Assembly: GCA_026873275.1 (NCBI GenBank)
Contig: JANTUC010000017.1
Coordinates: forward strand, 682,001 to 746,000
DNA: 64,000 nucleotides
Origin: Pseudopithomyces maydicus
Taxonomy: Eukaryota > Ascomycota > Dothideomycetes > Pleosporales > Didymosphaeriaceae
Reading direction: 5' to 3'
Shown: one piece after another, positions 23,020 through 32,200 of the stretch
Numbering within the stretch: the first letter of the stretch is position 1
How the letters are laid out: each line of letters begins with the position of its first letter
Translations under genes and position numbers: made by a program
The notes under the pieces: generated by a model
Database searches by the model: none
What the model was told of the DNA's origin: nothing
What the model saw: only the letters and a program-made list of their open reading frames with translations

Positions 23020-25233
23020 GTGATCTTAATTCACTGCATCACTACAACCTCACCAGTGCCTCCATCCCACAACTCGTCTGCATCGTCCGTGGAACCCTCG
23101 GGGGGTCTGTGGGCCCCTCCATCATACGATTCGACCGCCTCGCTCACCGCATCTCCAAGAAACCTAGCAGTTCCAGCTCTTCAACTAGAAACGCCATGCC
23201 GCTGGTATCGCCCTCAGCCTCCTCGTCCTGCATTACGGTTCGATGCCCCGTCCAACAAACAAGGTAGACTGTGCGTGCGAGCTCGTAGGGCGACATTCTC
23301 TCCTCTGTCACCAGTGACAACGATACAAGAGGATAACTCTGGGCGGAGAAGTTACGCAAGCGGATCGTCCATTCCAAATACACCAATTGAGAATGCTGAG
23401 GATGTAAAGAAGGATCATTTAGAACTTGGAATTCCCGAGGTTCTATTCAAGCCCGATCCCAGTCCTATACAATCGCCAGGAAGCGAGCGACTCGACACAG
23501 CTGAAAAGGGCGAATCAATCAAAAAGAGTTCAATACCCAACTTTACTGAGGGTATCAAGCAAAATCTCTGGAAGTACAGCGCTTCTAGAAATGTTGTAAA
23601 ACGTTGGCTTTTGGGGATCATCAGCTGGCTTCTGAGTGCGTTGTGCACTTGCATGTGCGTAATCATCATCCTACTGTTTTTCCTTCAAAATAAGCGTTTC
23701 CCAAAGCGTTGTCCGATGAACATCACGTTGAACGCCTATATTGCCACCCTATCGAAAGTTGCCTCAGCTTCTCTAATGCTTCCAATCTCCAAATCGCTTA
23801 GTCAGCTGAAGTGGAACTAGTTCCAAAGTCGTTCAACGAAGATATAGGACTTTAAACTATTTAATAACGCATCTCGCAGTCCTTAAGAACCCTTAATGCT
23901 TCTTATCCACACAAAAGGCACAACACTTACTGCCCTTAGTACAGCAATCACAATCTTCGTAATAGCTATAGATACATTTTTCCAGCAAGTTGTTTGCTAT
24001 CCTCAAAGAACAATGCTTCAGTCGCAGAATAGTTCCATCCCAAGGGTGATAAACTATGAACCTCATTTCACCAAGATTCTAAGTAACAAGACCAGAATCA
24101 TCAACCCTGACATCAATATAAGCGCTACACTCGATAAATTCTTCTTTAATCTCAGTCCTCCACAGTTCAAGTTTGGTAATGCAACTCGTGTAGAGATACC
24201 ACTGTCTTGCTCGACGAGTGATTGCATATAGAAACCTTATAAGACACTTAGTGTATACAGCGAGTGCGCAAACGTCATTGACATATTAGAATTTGGCTGT
24301 CACGCTACTTTACTCGATTAGGCCTCAGACTCGACTTTTTTTATACTCCCTGATAATAGGACTATATTTGGGTGGTTCTTCAATGCAACAAGCAACAGAC
24401 CAGTGCTTATGCTAGGCTACTAAGTAGATCCATTCACCAAAGAGCCCTCGGGTGAGATCCTAACGACACGTTTGTTGCCGCTAATTAGTAACATCGACAG
24501 GGTGCCATTGTTCGGTAGATACATTAACTTCAAGCATGTCCGAAATCCGCTTGCAAACTTTGTTGTTTCTTCCACGACAGAAGGACCAGACCAAGAAAGT
24601 GTCGCCAGAATCATCTTGGAGCACTGTAGGCCAAAGGCGCAAGAGTGTATCTTGTTATGGTGTGTTAAGACAATTGAATCATCATACCATTCTGGGACCT
24701 ACTTGGGGACTGTCCGAGGCTCTTTCATAAATATACGACCACAGGACCATTCCCATGGACATTCATTGCACCAGACTCCGACGACCCTGAAGATAGTGCA
24801 AAGGTTTAATGTCTACAGAATATAACAATCAGACCACGCGGCTATTGGGATCAAGGCAAGACTGTCAGCTTCGGAGCTTCAAATCAAACAGCTTTCAACA
24901 TACTCACCATCTTTGACGATTACCTTTCCTCGACTGTTACACTCGCTGACATGAATTCGAAACCAACTATAAAGCACCCGACCTGGAATGAGAATCCCTA
25001 CTCTCGCGAATTTATGAAAAACCCGTGGTCTGGACCAAACAACGTGACAGATCACATGGTGAGGTTTGCAACAGCTATGACAAACATCATGCGACAATCG
25101 AGTAACCACTCAGCTTTTGGAAAATCCTTCGGCCAGGAGACATATATTGAAGTCCGTTGGGTATGGCTTGCTTTACCTATCACTTTGCTCGTATTGACGA
25201 TGGTTTTTCTTTCGGATACCCTGATTCGCACTT
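23020..25233 (+). pseudogene. RIP-inactivated DUF3176 membrane-protein gene
   Basis: A fungal DUF3176 gene is legible in one frame from about 23020 to 24740, broken by in-frame stops at 23818, 23845, 23884, 24229, 24319 and 24421. After a frameshift at about 24700-24740 it continues in another frame to about 25230, with a further stop near 24809. Recognisable parts: a Ser-rich N-terminus; the first helices (RWLLGIISWLLSALCTCM); LSQLKWN followed by a stop; FNNASRSP, stop, EPLMLL; a helix and FFQQVVCYPQR; SCSTSDCI, stop, KPYKTLSVYSECANV; ECILLWCVKTIESS; and the terminal helix VRWVWLALPITLLVLTMVFL. At 23818, 23884 and 24229 the family normally has Trp, so TGG has become TAG or TAA, the CpA-to-TpA change on the opposite strand expected of RIP. 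Family function is unknown. The 3' end runs antisense into the repeat array of the gene at 25234-25674. Confidence 0.82.
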
Positions 25234-25674
25234 TTACCAGCTTGAACCTACGTTCTGGTCTCTGGCATCCCGCTTTTGCCAGCTTGAACCTACATTTTGA
25301 TTCCTTGGGCCGCGCTTTTTCCAGCTTGAGCCCACGTTCTGATCTCGGGGTTCGCGCCACTCAATACCGATGTCTATACCGTCTTCGCTCCGAGACAATG
25401 TTGCGCTGGAATCCCGCTCGTCGTTCTGTCCTGAAGGCGTGCTGAAAAAGTCCGCGCGAGATGTGTCTTTGGTGTATGGCGAGCGCTCAACAGCGACGTC
25501 CCGCCGCTTGGATATCTCTCGCTTCAGATCCTCAAGGATCATGGATATGTTTTCTGGGTCTGCATCTCGAAATACCAACGGTGTGGTCACTTCGGACGAA
25601 GGCGCAGTCGAAACGGGTGCACTGACGACCAAGGCCACAAGCCATGTAACGGAGATGATGAAAGTGGTGTGCAT
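25234..25674 (-). CDS. Secreted precursor with Kex2-type repeat array (copy 1)
   Basis: 146-aa open frame from the ATG at 25674. Residues 1-19 are hydrophobic and read as a signal peptide (MHTTFIISVTWLVALVVSA). A leader (about 20-107) contains TTPLVFRDADPENISMILEDL and several dibasic sites (KR at 51-52, KRR at 56-58). The C-terminus is a 14-aa repeat: 108-121 (EPRDQNVGSSWKKR), 122-135 (GPRNQNVGSSWQKR) and 136-146 (DARDQNVGSSW, then stop). Kex2 cleavage after KR would release two or three near-identical peptides ending ...NVGSSW. The leader is clearly related to that of the divergent gene at 26770 (MHT start, AP, PL/PI-F, AD, IL/VL), so the two are paralogues. The cores contain Trp but no Tyr or Cys. 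No known function; the class is that of kexin-processed repeat peptides. The stop is TAA where repeat 2 has CAA, so the array may have been shortened. Confidence 0.72.
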   Translation of the reverse strand: MHTTFIISVTWLVALVVSAPVSTAPSSEVTTPLVFRDADPENISMILEDLKREISKRRDVAVERSPYTKDTSRADFFSTPSGQNDERDSSATLSRSEDGIDIGIEWREPRDQNVGSSWKKRGPRNQNVGSSWQKRDARDQNVGSSW

Positions 25675-26769
25675 ATTATCCGAATTTGTAGTTGTTCGAT
25701 TGATGACTGTGATTTGTTTACAATGCTAAAATGGTGATGGAGATGCACGGCACCAACGAACTAACAGGCGCAGCCTAGAGGTGAAATCAAAGATGCCCAA
25801 AAGAATGTAGTGAGAGTGGATCCAGATCCGCTTAACCTCTAGACTTCAGGGAATAGTTTACGACTTATATTTGAGCTTACGTCGGGCAGAACAGTAGTTC
25901 CAGGTTCGAAACGCCTGAGAGTATCTCTTAGCTTGGCTCCCGCCAACTACCAATCACAGGTCAAGGGTTTTTCCAAGCTGGCGGCTATCATCAATCCACA
26001 TTCCACCAGCGCTAAAGTTTACATGTTCAGGTTTCAGTTACATATTTCTATTTCGTTTAGAAGCCACTGCCCTTTGTATGTAGGAATCATAACGGCATGG
26101 CTAGACGGAAATAGGTACGGGCGCTAAACTGAACAGTCGGGTCTCGTAGGGACCAATCACACGCGTTGCCCTCAGGATATCTAATGCGGCGGCAAGCGGA
26201 ACGACAAGTATACATTTCATACCTAGGTGTGAAACCCTTTTTTAAGCGCTTGGGTGTAGATGGTATGAGGTTCTGCTGAATAGCTGGTCGGTAGGAGCGA
26301 ATAGATGCATCCCAGCCGCCCGCTTGCAAAGTGCTTGATGTTAATTAGTGGACTCCTGCAGGGGGTATTTGCACATATTTTGATTGAAGAGAATCATAGG
26401 ATCGGAGTCACCATCAACTACCATAGATTGCGAAGAATCTGACTCGTGGCTCCAAAAATAGAGGCAATTTCGTGTCCTTGTTTGCTGCAGGGCATATCAA
26501 GATTGCAACATTGAAGCTTATGGGTCTTCTTACGTATCTTATCGGGCCCGTTCTTTCTTTCGGGCGGTAGGATGCGCTTCGTGAAAACCCACTGTTAGAG
26601 TATCAATCGGATCTGGATCCACTTCAAGGGCACCTTTTTAAACGTCTTTTCTTCCACGCGGGCTATACCTACCTTTCAATAAACTAGTGCCGTGCATCTC
26701 CCCGCAAAGCCAAACAAAAATCTATCAAACACGAAAACATCAGTGGAGCGACAACTAGCCACCGATAAT
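25675..26769. promoter_or_regulatory. Divergent promoter region with duplicated motifs
   Basis: 1,095 bp lie between the divergent start codons of the two repeat-peptide genes. Two sequence blocks occur once on each side, each oriented towards its own gene. CGGATCTGGATCCACT is at 26608-26623 on the plus strand and 25815-25830 on the minus strand, 146 and 140 nt from the ATGs. GTGCCGTGCATCTCC is at 26687-26701 (plus) and 25739-25753 (minus), 68 and 64 nt from the ATGs. Both starts also share GATAATATGCACAC. CGGATCTGG starts with a CGG triplet like Zn2Cys6 half sites; any factor is inference. Short frames within (for example 25933-26127) have no support. Confidence 0.65.
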
Positions 26770-27087
26770 ATGCACACGAATCTTCTCCTCCTCGTTACTT
26801 TCTTTTCGGCTTACACGATGGCTGCCCCTATACCATCTGTATCTCCAATTCAAAGCCTAGAGCCGATAATATTCCAAGGAGCAGACGTGGATGCTATCGC
26901 AGCTGTTTTAGATAAGCGGGATATCTCTTTAGGATATAATCCTTTAGCAAACGACAAGCGAGATATCTCTTCTAAATATAACCCTTTAGCAAACGATAAG
27001 CGAGATATCTCTTTAGGAAACACTTCTTTAGTAAATAATAGGCGAGACGTCTCTTCAGGATATAATCCTTTAGTAAACAATATATAA
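26770..27087 (+). CDS. Secreted precursor with Kex2-type repeat array (copy 2)
   Basis: 105 aa from the ATG at 26770; an in-frame ATG at 26692 would add 26 polar residues before the signal peptide and is less likely. Residues 1-19 are a signal peptide (MHTNLLLLVTFFSAYTMAA). The short leader SLEPIIFQGADVDAIAAVLDKR parallels copy 1. Four 14-aa repeats follow: 51-64 (DISLGYNPLANDKR), 65-78 (DISSKYNPLANDKR), 79-92 (DISLGNTSLVNNRR) and 93-104 (DVSSGYNPLVNN), then one Ile and stop. Kex2 cutting after KR/RR would release 12-mers of the D(I/V)S..YNPL.N. type. Tyr is present in three of four cores, as in ustiloxin/asperipin precursors, but no DUF3328 oxidase gene is in the window. The last codon and stop lie inside an LTR-like sequence that begins at 27083, so the 3' end of the array has probably been replaced by a transposon. 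Confidence 0.72.
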   Translation: MHTNLLLLVTFFSAYTMAAPIPSVSPIQSLEPIIFQGADVDAIAAVLDKRDISLGYNPLANDKRDISSKYNPLANDKRDISLGNTSLVNNRRDVSSGYNPLVNNI

Positions 27088-27467
27088 CGGCGCAGCCTGG
27101 TCAGCCAATCAGATAGCACATAAGTGACCTATGTACTATTTAATTAAATAAGAGCTTAGCGCAACTAAACTGCTAAAGTATTATTAAAAAGAAATTCTTT
27201 TTATATAATTAAATTTTTAGTAGCTCTTTAAGCTATATTTTATTAAATTAATTTACTTATTTAGTAATTATTTATTATAAATAGCTATTCTATATTAATA
27301 AAATAATTTAATAATTATTTTTAATCTTATGTATCTATCTGCCTACCTACCTATTTTATTTTATTATTATTATTAGTATATTTAATCTATTCTAATAGCT
27401 AATCCTTCTACTGCCTAGTAACTTTATACTATTAAAATATAACTTAATACTAACCTATTCTATAATA
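27083..27467 (+). repeat. Diverged family-A LTR at the isochore boundary
   Basis: Starts TATAACGGCGCAGCC (the TGTTACGG start with TG changed to TA) and ends ...CTATAATA, matching the 351-bp LTR of element A over most of its length. It is 385 bp, about 30 bp longer near the 5' end. The first 65 bp are little mutated; the rest is strongly AT-shifted. No matching 5-bp target duplication is visible (CAATA before, CTATT after). It is the first base pair of the AT-rich block and supplies the stop codon of the upstream peptide gene. Confidence 0.7.
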
Positions 27468-28420
27468 CTATTATAAAGACTATAAAGTGGCGTCCCTTTG
27501 GGGCGTTATCTGTATCCTAGTATAATTATTACTCTTTTTATACTAAGTATAAATAATATTATAAAGCTATCTATTTATTTTTATTTAATTATAGTATCCT
27601 TTGCTCCCCCTCTATACCTATTAATTATAATTATTTATTAATATATAGACGCCCTATATATAAACTAATAATAATTAATACTTATTTAAGGTAGTTACGC
27701 AATACTTCTTAATCTTTTAAATTATTTAGTATTAAATAATTACCTTAAGTAATAATTTTAAAAATATAGTACTAACCTTATTTATTAATTTTATTATAAA
27801 GTTTAAGTATTCTTTTAAAATTTCTTTTTTTTATTTTCTATTTAGCTATAAGCTCTCTTAGCTTAATCATTTATTTTATAATAAAATTATACTCTAGGTG
27901 TATAGTAGTAATATACTATATTAAGAGATATATTTTAATTGCTTAACTTATAGTTAAGATAATCTTTTTATAAAACTTAATAAAAATTACTAGATTAAAA
28001 GCGCTGCTTTAAAAGCCTTTAGCTATTAAGTTAACTAATTTAAAGTATTTAAAAAATTATAATAATTTTATAATTTTAGCAGGTTATATATAGGCAATAT
28101 TATTTAATATATTTTTAAATATAGGTAGTTAAGGTTTAATAGTTATTTTAATTTTAATGTATAAGGTAGTAGGAACAGTTAATAGGTAATTATTAATAAA
28201 AGCCCTATTTTATATTAAATTATATATATATTCTACTGCGTAGACATAATAATAGTAAAGAAAAAAATAATTTAGGTGTTATATAAGTATAGTACTATTA
28301 TACTTATATAATATTTAGCCTTTAAAGGATAGTTAAGGTATTAAGGCTTTAGTACTATAAAGTAATTAAAAGGATATAATTAAGTTAGCCTAATAATAAT
28401 TTAGGTAAAATAAAATATTT
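27468..28420 (+). repeat. Foldback element E, copy 1, left arm
   Basis: This segment matches 38640-39192 plus 40347-40741 in the same orientation. From about 27750 onward it matches 35940-36214 plus 37387-37785 in inverted orientation, forming one arm of a large foldback structure. The arm is interrupted after 28420 by element A and resumes at 34864. The outer 270 bp (including GGCGTCCCTTTGGGGCG at about 27488) occur only on the left side in both copies. No coding frame survives. Confidence 0.6.
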
Positions 28421-28721
28421 TGTCACAGCGCAGCCTAGAGAGTTAATTATATCTAATTAAATAAAAGCTTGGATAGCTAAGCTGCTAAAGTACTATTAAG
28501 AAGAAATCTTTCTTATGTAACTAAACCTTTAGTAGCTCTTTAAGTTATATCTTATTAAGTTAACCTGCCTATTTAGTAACTATCTGTTATAAATAACTAT
28601 TCTATATTAATAAGATAATCTAATAACTATTTTTAATTCTACCTGCTTATCTGCCTATTCTATACTACTACTATTATTAGTATCTTTAATCTATCCTAAT
28701 AGCTGATTCTTCTACCGCCTG

Positions 28722-29217
28722 TGTCACGGGGCACACTCTGTAGTCCCGTGGACCGAGGGTGTGCGCGTTGGGGTATGGTGAGTTAAGAGGAGCGGACGGG
28801 TAAGTATAAGTCACGTGGGTTGAACGTCAATCAATACAATGAGGTTATCGTTGCCGAATGCTCAATAGTAATCTTCACTGCAGAAGCAAGGTACAGTAGA
28901 ACTGAATCGAGGATTGACGATGAGGACTATCTAAAGCGGGCGGCCGCTGCTATATACTTGTGGGTGCGAACTGGCTCCGTGGCTCTGTTGCACGGAGCCT
29001 ACGGAGCCAGGCTCTGTAGGCTCTGTGTCGCAGAGCCCACAGAGCCCAGTCACGTGACCTTCCTCACGTGTCCATGTTGTGCTCAGCGTCCGACCCGTGA
29101 TCGTAATCCAGTAGGTCATCATAGTAAGCGTGATCGCTGCTCACGCTTCCCTCCCACTGGTCCTCATCACCCTTGTCGTAATTCCCGTACTTCGGTTGCG
29201 GCGTAGCAGCCGTAACA
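28722..29217 (-). mobile_element. Solo LTR of family B, almost free of RIP
   Basis: A 496-bp GC-rich island (TGTCACGGGGCAC ... GCCGTAACA) inserted in the 5' LTR of element A, flanked by a perfect 5-bp duplication GCCTG at 28717-28721 and 29218-29222. Its reverse complement aligns throughout with the 493-bp LTRs of element B (52662-53154 and 59394-59886), so it is a solo LTR in minus orientation. Unlike those copies it retains most C and G positions, including CACGTGAC sites. A 128-codon frame inside it (28820-29206) is not a gene. Confidence 0.92.
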
Positions 29218-32200
29218 GCCTGTTAATTATATATTACTAAGGTATAACCTAATACTAACCTATCCTGTAATACTATATAGCTTCTACTTAAGAACTAGCT
29301 ACCTACTACTAATTCTAAAAGATATTAAATATCCCCTACCTATCTATAAATATTAATTTACTAAAGTCTTTACTAGAGGAGGTATAAGTTACTTTAAAAT
29401 TATAGTTTTAATACCTTAGCTAGCTATATAACTAAATTAATACTTTATAAAAGAACTTAGATAATATACGCGAAGAAGATATTCTACTCTATATTTATAT
29501 TAATATTCTAGAGAAAGAAAACTAAGCCTTAAAGGAATAAATTAATTACTAAGTAGGGGTTATTACTTACTAAAAGATAAAAATTAATAAAAAGATTAAA
29601 AGCTTCTATTCTTTATGTGCTAAAAAAGATAGAGCTCTAGAGACTACTATTCTAAATATAAGAACACCTATATTAATTAATCTATTAGTTACTAAAGCTG
29701 TCCTAGCTATAATAATTATAGAGACTTTATTTACTACTTCCTAGTTTACCTCCTTTACTTACCTATTTAAACGACTTTCTAACCTAGTAATCTTTAAAGG
29801 AGATTAGAAGGATTTCTATTACTTTTAATTTAAAATTTATTAAAAGATAAAAATTAATACTAATTAATTTCTTACCCCTGCTAAAAAATATTTTATATAA
29901 CTAATTAACTAGAAGGCCCTGCTTACGCGTAGATTCTATTATATATTCTAAATAGTAAGTGCTAGCTACCTAACTATTTTAATATTTTATGTATTTTAGA
30001 ATAAGTCTATAAAGACCCTAATTATATAAATAATACGCGTAAAAAGCTATTCTAGCTAAAGTAGTAAAATAAGAAGTTTATTATCTTTTATACTAAGTTT
30101 TAACGTCTTGCCCTAAAAGGAGAGGTTTAAAAGAATTCTTAAACTACTTTATTAAAAACTATCCTATTTTATAAGCTAAGGAATTAGCTCGCTAATATAG
30201 ATATGCCTAATTATAATATATATAAATTTACTACTTTCCTATAGAAGCTAGAGAATAAAAGAAGATATTATAATAATTTATTTAATACTTGCGCCCCGCA
30301 ATAGAATATATAATATTAAATTACCCTTATACTTATTTCCTAGCCGAGCCGCAACTAGTATATACTTAATTCTAATTTTATAAACCTTAGTACTACTCGC
30401 CGATACTAAAACTAGAGTTATTAGAGTTATAATATTAATAGATATAAAGAGTAAGAAGAGTACTTTTACTATAAAGTAAAGAAATACTTAGTTACTAACT
30501 ACCTATAACCTATCCCTATTAAACTAGCTTAGCTATATAAAAGTTATATATTTAGTCTCTTTTATAGTCCTACCTATAGCCTTAGTCTTTAGTTAAGAAG
30601 AGACTACTTATCTTTATTACTTATATTTTTTTACCGCTTTTTAGTAAAAGGAGTAATTTTAATCTAAGTTATAATTAAGCGCTAGATATGCGCTCTATTA
30701 CTACTAATACTATTATAAAATTATATAAGATTTTTCTAAATAAAGACTTAGAGAAGAGAAGGAGAAACTATGCTTAATTTATAATATAAAAAGTTTTATT
30801 AGAATAAGGAGCTTATACGCTGCCTATTTATATTATAATTAACTCTAGAGCTAAAGGAGTAGCCTTTATTAATAAAAACTAGGCTATATCTAGAGGCTAT
30901 TAATTAGAGCTAATAAAAATACTTATATCCTTACTTAATTTTAATAGAAAGGGAGAAGAATTTATTATTATAACTTACTTTTTAGTTGCTAATCTAAGGA
31001 TATATAATTATTTAAAAAAGGAAACTTTCTTATTTACTACTAATCTATTTTACTACTTAATTATTTTAAATATCCCCTAGTTAAAACTGTATAACCCTAA
31101 ACTAAAGTTTAAAAAAGATACTATAATATTTAGTAGTAGGTACTACTAAAAGTACTATAATATACTACTAAAGCCGTTACACGTATAAACTATCCTTAAT
31201 ATCCCGCTAAAGGACTACCCTAAGAATATTATTTATTTTAAAAATATTATCTGCCCTACTATAAACCCTAAGCTAGTAAGATTAAATATTTAGCTTATAT
31301 CTTTAAGAGCTATAAGTATATATACCTAATAAAGTATAACTATATATTAAGTATTACTAGAATAAGTAGACACTACCCTAAAAGACCTAGTAGAGCCCTA
31401 AGAGACTACACCTACTACTAAGTTACTAACTAAGCTAAAGGACTACTCTAATATATTTAGTTTAAAGGAGACTGAAAAGCTACCACTTTACTAATTATAT
31501 AATTATAATATTAAGCTAATAGAGGGCTAAATTGCCCCTTAGGGGCTTTTATACCTAATATTATAAAATTAGCTCCTAGTACTAAAGGAGTAACTTAAAA
31601 AGAATCTATATAAAAAATTTATTTAACCTAGCTCGTCTTCTACTTTATTATTTATACTATTTATATCTAAACCTAATAGAAGCCTGCGCCTCTATATAGA
31701 CTATTAAGAACTAAATAGGGTATTAGAGAAGGATTAATACCTACTATTTTTAATTAAAGAGACTTTAAACAGCCTATAAAGTATAAAGTACTTTTTAAAG
31801 ATTAATATAGTAGCTGCGTTTAATAATATCTAGATTAAGAAAGGTTTTAAGTACCTTACTACCTTTTATACTAAATTTAGACTCTTTAAGTTACTAGTAA
31901 TACCTTTTAGACTAACTAGAGCGCCTATAACTTAATAATACTTTATAAATAATATTTTACGCTTATATATTAACCTATTTTATTAAGTCTACTTAGATAA
32001 TATCTTAATCTATAGTAAGATAAGAAAGGAGTATATATAATATATTTAAGTAATTCTAGAGGTTCTATATTAGAACTAGCTGTATACGAAACTGTTAAAA
32101 TATAACTTTTTTATAATAGAGATAGTCTATTTAGGGTTTATAGTAGGCGCTAAAGGCGTGAAGATAGACTCTACTAAGATTAAAATAATAATAGACTAGA

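Noticed and set aside
25754..25785. GGCGCAGCCTAGAG near 25767 resembling the start of family-A LTRs
   Set aside because: Only 14 bp match and the following sequence does not continue as the LTR; probably chance.
25234..27087. Alpha-factor-type mating pheromone precursors
   Set aside because: The repeat period and KR sites fit, but the cores lack the paired Cys and GQ-type pattern of filamentous ascomycete alpha-pheromones, there are no EA/xA dipeptidyl spacers after KR, and two paralogues with different cores would be unusual.
28820..29206. 128-codon frame in the GC-rich island at 28.7-29.2 kb
   Set aside because: Entirely inside a solo LTR defined by target duplications and by alignment with element B's LTRs.
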